In this document: positions 1 to 5,746 of the stretch, piece after piece
Position numbering within the stretch: position 1 is the stretch's first letter
Layout of the letters: each line of letters starts with the position of its first letter
Source: DAOVRL01 sp964459805
GTDB lineage: Bacteria; Planctomycetota; Phycisphaerae; Sedimentisphaerales; Anaerobacaceae
Assembly: GCA_964459805.1 (NCBI GenBank)
Contig: CAYWOD010000210.1
Span: 1 to 6,046 of the forward strand
Direction: 5' to 3'
DNA length: 6,046 nucleotides
The notes under the pieces: model-generated
What the model was told of the DNA's origin: nothing
Seen by the model: only the letters and a program-made list of their open reading frames with translations
Databases searched by the model: none
Made by a program: the position numbers and the translations under genes

Positions 1-2
1 TC

Positions 3-119
3 CAGGAGGCGGACCTGCGGCGAGAGCGAGTCTTTGAAGCAGATGCGCAGGTCGTGGAAGAATTGAAACGTGCGAAGAATGAACTTTCCGACCTTCTTTT
101 GTCAAAGGTCGGGAAGTGA
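3..119 (+). CDS. 3' end of an unrecognised gene (C-terminal 38 residues)
   Basis: Of the three forward frames at the left edge, only this one stays open to the end of the region, stopping at TGA 117-119. The other two hit stops early. The visible tail is hydrophilic and rich in Glu, Lys, Arg and Leu, ending LSDLLLSKVGK, and looks like a charged amphipathic helix or short coiled coil. I do not recognise the family and assign no function. It lies 60 bp upstream of the broken cooS start on the same strand, so it may have belonged to the same operon. Its last eleven codons double as a strong RNA hairpin (84-116). The start lies outside the window. Confidence 0.5.
   Translation, partial: QEADLRRERVFEADAQVVEELKRAKNELSDLLLSKVGK
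84..116 (+). other. 12-bp stem hairpin in the last codons of the upstream gene
   Basis: CTTTCCGACCTT (84-95) pairs with AAGGTCGGGAAG (105-116) in all 12 positions, one of them a G-U wobble, across a 9-nt loop. The stem ends one base before the stop codon at 117. No T-run follows on the + strand, so it is not a classical intrinsic terminator. It could stabilise or process the mRNA 3' end, or slow transcription before the cooS remnant. The pairing is visible directly; the role is inferred. Confidence 0.5.
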
Positions 120-179
120 GAATAGACAAAGGTAATGAATCTCTCTAAAAAGTAGGCGTTAAAAGAGTGAGGAAGTTTT

Positions 180-620
180 ATGGAAGCAAAGGAACGTAGT
201 TCTGACAAGGCCGCACAGGAAATGATAGAGCAAATGGCCAAGGCCGGGCAGCAAAACGCCTGGGACAGGTTCGAAGCGCAATCACCGCAGTGCGGTTTCG
301 GCAAACAGGGTATATGCTGCCGGAACTGTGCTATGGGCCCGTGTCGAATCGACCCGTTTGGGGACGGTGCGCAAGCAGGGGTATGTGGTGCAACTGCTGA
401 TACCATAGCGGCCAGAAACCTTATACGAATGATTGCCGGCGGTGCTGCCTTCGACTGGGGGGATAATGATTGTCAACAGAGAGTACCCCGAGATGACTCC
501 GGTGGGAATGAAGTTCTCAACCCTGGCTGGGACGGTCCGCGGCGGCCAGCAGACGCCGGGTTTCATCGGACATTCGAAGCACTACATCTTCTCACGAAAG
601 TTCATCGCTGCCGAAGGTAG
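180..620 (+). pseudogene. cooS: Truncated CO dehydrogenase catalytic subunit (N-terminal fragment)
   Basis: The first 90 residues are the N-terminus of a Ni-Fe CO dehydrogenase (CooS/AcsA), which interconverts CO and CO2 in the carbonyl branch of the Wood-Ljungdahl pathway. Cys38 and Cys46 match the D-cluster ligands. Cys47, Cys50, Cys55 and Cys69 match the B-cluster ligands, followed by GVCGATADT and ARNLIRMIAGGAA. Homology stops at about base 449. The family motif of type AHSDHGR does not follow; the frame instead runs through acsB-derived DNA out of frame to a TAG at 618-620, giving a 146-residue product with a meaningless tail. All Ni-Fe-S C-cluster ligands, and most of the usual length of about 640 residues, are missing, so it cannot be an active CODH. 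The ATG at 180 has a GAGG Shine-Dalgarno at 169-172, 7 nt away. A mis-assembly would produce the same picture. Confidence 0.85.
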
Positions 621-723
621 GATTAAGAGGATCGTGTGGATGCCGACAATGCTCAAAGAGGAGATCAAGAATGCCTTTATCAAAAGAGCAGAGGAGCTTG
701 AGCTTGGTGGAGAACAGTTCCTC
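436..723 (+). pseudogene. acsB: Acetyl-CoA synthase fragment (CODH/ACS alpha/beta subunit)
   Basis: In frame 1, overlapping the cooS tail, about 95 residues match the C-terminal domain of acetyl-CoA synthase, which assembles acetyl-CoA from CO, a methyl group and CoA. Recognisable blocks are AVLPSTGGIMIVNREY, MTPVGMKFSTLAGT, QTPGFIGHSK and RIVWMPTMLKEEI. From memory of the Moorella protein, the match begins just after the last A-cluster cysteines (Cys595/Cys597), so no metal-binding residue of the active site is left. The open frame begins at a TTG (433) with no good Shine-Dalgarno, so translation is doubtful. Several normally conserved glycines appear replaced (Glu at 490-492, Arg at 538-540 and 619-621), consistent with drift. 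The fragment then passes in frame into acsE sequence near 718-723. Family assignment is firm; exact ends are uncertain by about 10 bases. Confidence 0.82.
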
Positions 724-873
724 GCTATGGCTATGTCGTGCGGCCTGGATTCGGCGATTGCTGATGTCTTTGACACCGACCTGGTCAATGTTGTGGCGAC
801 TACCGAGATGCTGATGAACAAACAGATATACTCAGATTCCTTCCTCAAGATCTATACTGCTGCAAAGAGGTAG
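718..873 (+). pseudogene. acsE: C-terminal fragment of methyl-THF:corrinoid methyltransferase
   Basis: The last 50 or so codons before TAG 871-873 encode FLAMAMSCGLDSAIADV, then VATTEMLMNKQIYSDSFLK. This closely resembles the C-terminus of AcsE, the pterin-binding TIM-barrel enzyme that moves the methyl group of methyl-THF to the corrinoid iron-sulfur protein. As I recall it, the Moorella enzyme has NRTFLAMAMACGLDAAIAD at this point. Only the last fifth of the usual roughly 262 residues is present, so the pterin site is gone. It is fused in frame to the acsB fragment, making one frame of 146 codons from 433 to 873. The next gene, fhs, starts 50 bp downstream. The family call is confident; whether the fusion is genomic or an assembly product is open. 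Confidence 0.8.
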
Positions 874-923
874 GAGGCTGAGTGCGAATAACCGAATCAA
901 TATTATTAGATAAGGAAACACCT

Positions 924-2687
924 ATGAAACTCGATCCGACAAAAATGAAGGACTGGGAGGTTGCCGAAGCGGCCGAAGAACAAATGAAACCTGTCAAGCA
1001 ATTGGCCCAAGAGATGGGCTTGCATGGCGATGAGTTGATTCCAATGGGGCACAAGTTAGCCAAGGTCGATTATCTCAAAGCACTGGCCCGGCTCAAGGGT
1101 GCGCCGGAAGCAAAGTACATCGATGTGACGGCCATTACGCCGACGCCGTTGGGCGAAGGGAAAACGACCACGGCTGTCGGCCTGATTCAAGGGCTCGGCA
1201 AGATAGACAAACGTGTTGTCGGTGCAATCCGGCAGCCCAGCGGGGGCCCTACATTTAATATCAAAGGCTCGGCTGCGGGCGGAGGCCTGGCGCAGTGCAT
1301 TCCGCTGACGCCCTTTTCGATCCGGCTTACAGGCGATATTGATTCTATCACAAATGCACACAATTTGGCGATGGTCGCCCTAACTTCACGAATGCAGCAC
1401 GAGAGGAACTATGACGACGCCCGCCTCGCCAAAAGCAAGCTGACGCGAATAGACATCGACCCGGAAAGCGTTCAAATGAAATGGGCGATGGATTTCTGCG
1501 CCCAGGCGCTGCGAAATATCAGGATCGGCCAGGGTGGCAAGATGGACGGCTACGAAATGGATTCGGGATTCCAGATTACCGTCTCGAGCGAGGTGATGGC
1601 GATCCTCGCAGTAGCTAAGGATCTAAAAGACCTGCGGGAGCGTATAAGCAAGATCGTTGTTGCCTACGATAAGAAGGGCAATGAAGTGACGACTGCCGAT
1701 CTTGAAGTGGACGGTGCAATGACCGCGTGGATGGCCGACGCCATAAATCCCAATTTGCTGCAGACCATTGAGGGCCAGCCGGTGTTTGTACATGCAGGGC
1801 CATTTGCAAATATCGCTATCGGGCAGAGTTCCATTATTGCTGATATGATCGGGACGAAACTCGGTGATTACCACGTCACTGAGAGCGGCTTCGGAGCCGA
1901 CATCGGATTCGAGAAGTTCTGGAATTTGAAGTGTCGAATGTCCGGGCTCACACCGAACGCCGTAGTGATTGTTGCTACCATCCGAGCATTGAAGATGCAC
2001 GGCGGAGGCCCGACTGTCAAGCCCGGCATACCTTTGGCCGAAGAGTACACGACTGAGAACCTCGAATTGATAGAAAAAGGCAGTGAGAACCTTGTGGCCA
2101 ATATCGAAACCGTTAAGAAAAGCGGTGTGCGGCCGGTGGTCTGCGTAAACAGCTTCTATACGGACACTAAAGCCGAGATAGAGCTTGTCCGCAAGGTCGC
2201 CGAGCAAAACGGGGCATTGGCTGCGGTTTCCGAGCACTGGCTAAAGGGCGGCGACGGTGCGATCGAGCTGGCCGAAGCCGTGGTCCAGGCCTGCGACGAA
2301 AAGGACGACTTTAAGTTTCTCTACGAGCTGGAGACGCCGCTGCGGGAGCGCATTGAATTGATTGCCAAGGAGGTTTACGGCGCCGATGGTGTCACCTACA
2401 GCGACGAGGCCCTTGAGAAAGCCAAGGCTATGGAGGCCGACCCGATCAGCAAGACGTTGGGGACGTGTATGGTCAAGACGCACCTGAGCCTCTCGCACGA
2501 TCCCGACCTCAAAGGCAGGCCCAGAGGCTGGGAGCTTCCCATTCGGGATATTCTAGTCTATAAGGGTGCGGGCTTCATCGTTCCGGTGGCCGGGGCGATT
2601 AAGCTTATGCCAGGCACCGCTTCAAATCCTGCGTTCCGCCGTATTGATGTGGACGTCGAAACCGGAAAAGTGCAGGGCCTGTTTTAA
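924..2687 (+). CDS. fhs: Formate-tetrahydrofolate ligase (formyl-THF synthetase)
   Basis: This complete 587-residue cytosolic enzyme makes 10-formyl-THF from formate, THF and ATP, the first folate step of the Wood-Ljungdahl methyl branch, and also feeds purine synthesis. Visible motifs are the P-loop [11 protein letters not shown] (residues 72-82), IRQPSGGP (102-109; Arg103 probably equals the formyl-phosphate-binding Arg97 of Moorella), KGSAAGGG (114-121), TGDID (136-140), AHNL (145-148) and WLKGGDG (439-445). It ends in GLF, as the family does. It belongs to the long subtype beginning [11 protein letters not shown], against about 557 residues in clostridial forms. I chose ATG 924 because this N-terminus is conserved and AAGGA lies at 912-916, 7 nt upstream. 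A GTG at 882 behind AGGAGG (872-877) would add 14 residues but is spaced only 4 nt. The gene follows the acs remnants by 50 bp and shows no lesion, so it is probably functional. Confidence 0.96.
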   Translation: MKLDPTKMKDWEVAEAAEEQMKPVKQLAQEMGLHGDELIPMGHKLAKVDYLKALARLKGAPEAKYIDVTAITPTPLGEGKTTTAVGLIQGLGKIDKRVVGAIRQPSGGPTFNIKGSAAGGGLAQCIPLTPFSIRLTGDIDSITNAHNLAMVALTSRMQHERNYDDARLAKSKLTRIDIDPESVQMKWAMDFCAQALRNIRIGQGGKMDGYEMDSGFQITVSSEVMAILAVAKDLKDLRERISKIVVAYDKKGNEVTTADLEVDGAMTAWMADAINPNLLQTIEGQPVFVHAGPFANIAIGQSSIIADMIGTKLGDYHVTESGFGADIGFEKFWNLKCRMSGLTPNAVVIVATIRALKMHGGGPTVKPGIPLAEEYTTENLELIEKGSENLVANIETVKKSGVRPVVCVNSFYTDTKAEIELVRKVAEQNGALAAVSEHWLKGGDGAIELAEAVVQACDEKDDFKFLYELETPLRERIELIAKEVYGADGVTYSDEALEKAKAMEADPISKTLGTCMVKTHLSLSHDPDLKGRPRGWELPIRDILVYKGAGFIVPVAGAIKLMPGTASNPAFRRIDVDVETGKVQGLF

Positions 2688-2699
2688 CCACTAATACTA

Positions 2700-2761
2700 A
2701 CCGCAGAGAGCATCCAGCACGCAGAGAAGGATTTAGGATTAAACTCAGAGGTCTCAGCGGT
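2700..2761. repeat. Imperfect inverted repeat of the CGCAGAGA type between fhs and folD
   Basis: ACCGCAGAGA (2700-2709) and TCTCAGCGGT (2752-2761) are inverted copies matching at 9 of 10 positions. A second GCAGAGA lies at 2721-2727 and a related CTCAGAGGTCTCAG lies near the right arm. This resembles a dispersed intergenic element, consensus of the ACCGCAGAG...CTCTGCGGT kind, that I have seen in many environmental bacterial genomes. It has no coding capacity. In the mRNA it could fold between two co-directional genes and separate their expression. The inverted repeat is visible; membership of a dispersed family is from memory. Confidence 0.5.
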
Positions 2762-2787
2762 AAAATTGGATTTTTATGGAGTGAGCA

Positions 2788-3693
2788 ATGACAGCACAAA
2801 TTATTGATGGCAAGCAAGTGGCCGCCGATATGCGGGCCGAACTCAAGGACAAAGTAGCCAGGCTGAAAGAGCAGGGTATCGTACCAGGACTGGGAGTTGT
2901 CCTGGTAGGCGAAGACCCGGCTTCACAGTCATACGTTAGGGCGAAGGAGCGGGCCTGCGAGGATATAGGGATTTATTCCGACGATAATCGCCTGCCGGCT
3001 GATACCTCGCAAGAGGATTTGATGGCGTTGGTCGAGAAAATGAACAACGATCCCAAGATCAACGGCATTTTGGTTCAACTGCCTTTGCCCAAGGGTCTGA
3101 ACGAGGCCGAGGTTCTCTTGGCCATCGATCCGGCCAAGGATGTTGACGGTTTTCATCCGATGAACGTGGGCAAAATGGTGCTGGGCGAAAAGGCGTTCCT
3201 GCCCTGCACCCCGCATGGAGTGATTCAACTGCTCGTGCGCAGCGGCGTCAAGCTCGAGGGAGCAGAGGTTGCAATCGTCGGACGCAGCAACATCGTGGGC
3301 AAGCCGCTGGCTAATATGCTTATTCAAAAGAATGCAACCGGGAACGCTACGGTCACCGTCTGCCACACGCGCACCAAGGACCTGGCGGCTCACACGCGCC
3401 GAGCCGACATCGTGATCGCGGCTGCGGGACGGCCCAACACAGTGACGGCCGACATGGTCAAAGACGGTGTCGTCGTCATCGACGTGGGTGTGAACCGGGT
3501 TGGCCAAAGGCCGAGCAAAAAGGACCCCAACAGGATGGTGGCCATTCTCAAAGGCGACGTGGATTTCGAGGCGGTGAAAGAAAAGGCCTCGTTTATCACC
3601 CCGGTTCCCGGCGGAGTAGGCCCGATGACTATCACCATGCTGCTTTACAATACGGTCGAATCAGCCAAAAGAGCCGCCGGTCTTCTCGAATAA
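2788..3693 (+). CDS. folD: Bifunctional methylene-THF dehydrogenase / methenyl-THF cyclohydrolase
   Basis: FolD is a cytosolic enzyme that interconverts 10-formyl-, 5,10-methenyl- and 5,10-methylene-THF with NAD(P)(H), the step after Fhs. The 301-residue protein is complete. The N-terminal catalytic domain has SYVRAKERAC with Tyr49 and catalytic Lys53, then VQLPLP (96-101, Gln97) and KDVDGFHP (117-124, Asp120). The Rossmann domain has VGRSNIVGKPLA (164-175), and PGGVGPMT (274-281) closes the family signature. It is slightly longer than the roughly 288 residues of E. coli FolD: extra residues sit at NATGNATVTV (182-191) and around GQRPSKKDPNRM (239-250). ATG 2788 has GGAG at 2778-2781, 6 nt upstream. 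The 100-bp gap after fhs holds an inverted repeat, so co-transcription with fhs is likely but not shown. Confidence 0.96.
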   Translation: MTAQIIDGKQVAADMRAELKDKVARLKEQGIVPGLGVVLVGEDPASQSYVRAKERACEDIGIYSDDNRLPADTSQEDLMALVEKMNNDPKINGILVQLPLPKGLNEAEVLLAIDPAKDVDGFHPMNVGKMVLGEKAFLPCTPHGVIQLLVRSGVKLEGAEVAIVGRSNIVGKPLANMLIQKNATGNATVTVCHTRTKDLAAHTRRADIVIAAAGRPNTVTADMVKDGVVVIDVGVNRVGQRPSKKDPNRMVAILKGDVDFEAVKEKASFITPVPGGVGPMTITMLLYNTVESAKRAAGLLE

Positions 3694-3744
3694 GCCAGCG
3701 GTGGTGCGGCAGACTGTTCATAACATAACAAAAGGAGATACGAT

Positions 3745-4098
3745 ATGAAGATTAGAAACCGACTAATTCTGCTCATCTGTGTTCTGTCAGCCTATGTGTT
3801 CATCTCCGGCTGCTCATCCCAATCACGACCTTCAATGGTAGGGAAATGGAAGGGTCGCATTCTACCGGATGCTGATAATAATGTTCAGTCTCTTGAAGTC
3901 TTTGACAACGGAACACTTGTAGCACAAACAGACAGCGGTTACCACACAGCTCGCTATGAAAACAAAGATGGGGCTATTATCATCTTTGCAGACGAAGACG
4001 AAGATCCGGCAGCGACCGTAACCGTATTAACGAAGTCCATGATGGTCTGGACCCTGTCAGATAATAATGCCTACGTGTTCGACCGCGTAGATGAATAG
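3745..4098 (+). CDS. Small predicted lipoprotein of unknown function
   Basis: This 117-residue protein has a basic start (MKIRNR), a hydrophobic stretch at residues 7-20 and a lipobox ISGC with the lipidated Cys at 23, followed by Ser-Ser. That points to export and anchoring, probably to the outer membrane since +2 is not Asp. The mature part starts with MVGKWKGRI and has several short beta-prone segments (LEVFDNGTLVAQ, TARYENKDGAIIIF, ATVTVL, MVWTLSDNNAYVF) broken by an acidic DEDEDP. This resembles small domains that begin with a G-x-W-x-G strand, but I cannot name a family. ATG 3745 has a strong AAGGAG at 3732-3737, 7 nt upstream. The gene lies 51 bp after folD on the same strand, but nothing links it to folate chemistry. 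It is convergent with the HEPN gene, 70 bp apart. Confidence 0.8.
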   Translation: MKIRNRLILLICVLSAYVFISGCSSQSRPSMVGKWKGRILPDADNNVQSLEVFDNGTLVAQTDSGYHTARYENKDGAIIIFADEDEDPAATVTVLTKSMMVWTLSDNNAYVFDRVDE

Positions 4099-4168
4099 TG
4101 TGTGGAATCACGTGGAGTACGCTGTCCGCAGCGGATTCAAAAAGCCCTCCATCGCCAGAAGGCTGCGA

Positions 4169-4543
4169 TTACCGGCACAGCTTTCGACAAGCCTCCACGA
4201 ATTCCTTCGCCCGCTCAAGCACCTTGCCGCCCTGTTGTTCTGTCACTTCGACCAACGGCTGGTAGTCACTCTCCTGCCGGAGATCAAAGGCCTCAGTAAT
4301 ATACTTATGATACTTTGGCTCGACCTGACCCTGTTTGACAAGAAATTGCCCGAACGCAGAAACAAGCCCTTGATGAGAATGGCGCTTAATGTCCGTTCTC
4401 AGCAGGGCCGCCGTCGCCGCGTGGAACATCGCATAATAACTCCTGCCTACCGCACCCGAAGGCCGATGAGCACTCAGCAGCAACTCAGCGTCCTTTATGC
4501 AATCCTCCGCTCTTTCGAGGTGCAAACGTACCTCTTCGTTCAC
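4169..4543 (-). CDS. HEPN domain protein, partner of the upstream nucleotidyltransferase
   Basis: This 124-residue helical protein carries the HEPN signature GRSYYAMFHAATALL-like (residues 33-48), then RHSHQGLVSAFGQ (54-66) and LRQESDY (88-94), and has normal length for the family. HEPN proteins encoded beside minimal nucleotidyltransferases often act as RNase toxins or cyclic-nucleotide-linked effectors. Here Arg34 and His41 give an R-x6-H spacing, but the R-x4-H-x-Y motif of the HepT toxin is absent, so RNase activity is uncertain. The start is GTG 4543-4541, overlapping the TGA of the nucleotidyltransferase gene as GTGA, with an AAGGG-type Shine-Dalgarno about 8 nt upstream, which indicates translational coupling. 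The stop is TAA at 4171-4169. The family is clear; calling it a toxin is inference from context. Confidence 0.88.
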   Translation of the reverse strand: MNEEVRLHLERAEDCIKDAELLLSAHRPSGAVGRSYYAMFHAATAALLRTDIKRHSHQGLVSAFGQFLVKQGQVEPKYHKYITEAFDLRQESDYQPLVEVTEQQGGKVLERAKEFVEACRKLCR

Positions 4544-4869
4544 GTGAGAATCCCTTCTTCATTAATGGTTCTGTGTACCGCAAATCGACCTCTTTGATAA
4601 TCGGCTTGGCTCACAAACAAAAAGCTCACGAGTGTATCGTACTCCAGACTCACATCGGAGCCCAATTGGCTTGTGCGCTCGTGCTCGGCAAAGCGGTCGG
4701 GAATCTCATCTAAAACGATTGCTATGTCGATATCGCTGTCTTCATCCAGTTTGTCCTGTGCCGCTGAGCCGAAGAGAATCACCCCCCGCAGCCGCTTGCC
4801 GTACAATTTCTCAAGCTCGCCGCGGACTTTTGCAGCTATCTCAAGTGCCTGTTGTTTTGTAATTACCAT
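4540..4869 (-). CDS. Minimal nucleotidyltransferase (MNT/MntA-like)
   Basis: This 109-residue protein of the DNA polymerase beta-like nucleotidyltransferase fold shows GVILFGSAA followed by DSDIDIAIV. The arrangement is exactly G34-S35-x10-D46-x-D48, with a likely third carboxylate at Asp78 in LEYDTLVSF. MntA antitoxins with this motif transfer AMP to their HEPN partner and silence it; by homology this protein may do the same to the gene it overlaps. I chose ATG 4869 because a promoter (TTGAAC, 17 bp, TATAAT) ends only about 10 bp upstream, so the transcript would be nearly leaderless. An extension to a TTG at 4944 would add 25 residues, contain the promoter, and lack support. It is encoded first in the pair, the usual order for MNT-HEPN modules. 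Confidence 0.88.
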   Translation of the reverse strand: MVITKQQALEIAAKVRGELEKLYGKRLRGVILFGSAAQDKLDEDSDIDIAIVLDEIPDRFAEHERTSQLGSDVSLEYDTLVSFLFVSQADYQRGRFAVHRTINEEGILT

Positions 4870-4878
4870 ATCGCTTTC

Positions 4879-4907
4879 ATTATACAGCCTTTTTGAGTCC
4901 TGTTCAA
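4879..4907 (-). promoter_or_regulatory. Sigma-70 type promoter of the MNT-HEPN pair
   Basis: On the minus strand TTGAAC (4907-4902) is followed by a 17-bp spacer and a perfect TATAAT (4884-4879). The expected transcription start near 4872 lies only 2-4 nt before the ATG at 4869, implying a leaderless or near-leaderless mRNA. The -35 box lies inside a palindrome, which suggests repression at this site. The boxes are seen directly; activity is inferred. Confidence 0.55.
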
Positions 4908-4910
4908 CAG
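4900..4910. promoter_or_regulatory. Palindrome CTGTTCAACAG over the -35 box, candidate operator
   Basis: CTGTT and AACAG are perfect inverted 5-bp arms around one central base, and the palindrome fully contains the -35 hexamer of the MNT-HEPN promoter. A dimeric repressor bound here would block RNA polymerase. Autoregulation by the module itself is possible but not shown. An 11-bp palindrome can also arise by chance. Confidence 0.35.
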
Positions 4911-4978
4911 CAAAAGCCCTGCAGTTTTCCACAGTGGTTATCAAGTCAAGACAGTTGCGCCGACCGGCACCTATCGCT

Positions 4979-5746
4979 TCAGAACTTGTACTTCATACTC
5001 AACACAGCATACACTACATCCCGCTTGCAGACCGAGTCATCCATTGACTCCTGGTAGTAAAGTCCCGGAACAAACGACAGACGGTCGTTGAGCTTGAGTT
5101 TTGTGGAGATGCCGAAAGTTGCGTGTGACCAGTCGTGATCCTTGGCCGTTCCGCCAAGCCCGTCCCTGTAGGCAATCTCCGCGGACAGATGCAGCGGATT
5201 GGCCAACTCGACTACGTCCAGGTCGTAGCCAAGTCCGAAACGATGTACCCAGCCGGTAACATCGTGATGGACGTAGTTGCTTCCGGCCGGATATTCATAA
5301 TGGGCGGTGTAGCTCGGAACAAGCCCACCTTTCAGGATATTCGGCCAGGAAAACGCATATATCCACTCCCACGTAGTATTGCTGACGTTTCGGGCAAGCC
5401 CAGGATAGTGCTCGTACCCGGCGCTGATATTATAATTCGTGGCCCAGACCGTACCCTTGAACATCTGGTTCTTATAATATGGCCTGTAATCAAACCTCTG
5501 CTTATCAACATAACCGCTCGCGATCGCATTGCGGTGCTTAACATTCACTCCAAAGCCCGTACCAAACCAATCAATGTCGATAGTTTTAAACAATGCGCCC
5601 TGCTGGCCGTAAGCCTCGACTCCCTTGCTCATCCACTTACTCGTATAAGTCAGATCGAAGGTAACCCCGAGCTCCTTCTCCTCGGCGCCGGCCAGGCACG
5701 CGGTTGACAACAAGATTACCACACTCAAAAGAATTGCATTTCTCAT
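4979..5746 (-). CDS. Outer-membrane beta-barrel protein, TorF/porin-like
   Basis: This 255-residue protein has a Sec signal peptide (MRNAILLSVVILLSTACLAGA, residues 1-21, probable cleavage A-G-A/E-E). The mature part consists of alternating polar and aromatic beta-strands, such as LGVTFDLTYTSKWMSKG (26-42), FGVNVKHRNAI, YNISAGYEHY, LHLSAEIAYRDG and FGISTKLKLN. It ends VVYAVLSMKYKF, with the C-terminal Phe recognised by the BAM machinery. The opening TYTSKWMSKGVEAYGQQGA resembles the TSDYVFRG-type start of the TIGR02001/TorF family of presumed porins, but the match is by pattern only and the substrate is unknown. Cys17 in the signal could be read as a weak lipobox (STAC), which I think less likely. 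ATG 5746 has AGGA 8 nt upstream; a TTG at 5764 would add 6 residues before the signal. A 59-codon ORF overlaps the start by ATGA. Confidence 0.82.
   Translation of the reverse strand: MRNAILLSVVILLSTACLAGAEEKELGVTFDLTYTSKWMSKGVEAYGQQGALFKTIDIDWFGTGFGVNVKHRNAIASGYVDKQRFDYRPYYKNQMFKGTVWATNYNISAGYEHYPGLARNVSNTTWEWIYAFSWPNILKGGLVPSYTAHYEYPAGSNYVHHDVTGWVHRFGLGYDLDVVELANPLHLSAEIAYRDGLGGTAKDHDWSHATFGISTKLKLNDRLSFVPGLYYQESMDDSVCKRDVVYAVLSMKYKF

Noticed and set aside
99..128. TTGTCA followed by a weak TAGACA as a promoter for the cooS remnant
   Set aside because: The -10 matches at about half its positions and the -35 lies in the loop of the hairpin; not convincing.
180..873. Programmed frameshift joining the two open frames into one functional protein
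   Set aside because: The halves belong to different enzymes and the catalytic cores are missing, so a frameshift would not restore a known protein; deletion or mis-assembly explains it better.
882..923. GTG 882 as the start of fhs, with AGGAGG just upstream
   Set aside because: Spacing to AGGAGG is only 4 nt and the added 14 residues do not match the family, whereas [11 protein letters not shown] from ATG 924 does and has its own AAGGA at 7 nt.
3674..3701. CCGCCGG / CCAGCGG pairing at the folD stop as a terminator
   Set aside because: It has a 14-nt loop, one internal mismatch and no T-run downstream.
4120..4133. CGCTG-TCCG-CAGCG hairpin between the convergent lipoprotein and HEPN genes
   Set aside because: A 5-bp stem with no T-run on either strand; too weak to call a terminator, though something should end transcription here.
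4091..4597. Long + strand open frame opposite the HEPN gene
   Set aside because: It is antisense to a gene with clear HEPN motifs, and its translation has no domain-like features.
4870..4944. Upstream TTG start (4944) for the nucleotidyltransferase
   Set aside because: The extension would contain the promoter and has no recognisable conservation; ATG 4869 fits the family length and the promoter position.
5135..5707. 190-codon + strand open frame opposite the beta-barrel gene
   Set aside because: The minus-strand frame has a signal peptide, a barrel pattern and a terminal Phe; the + frame has neither a ribosome site nor a recognisable fold.
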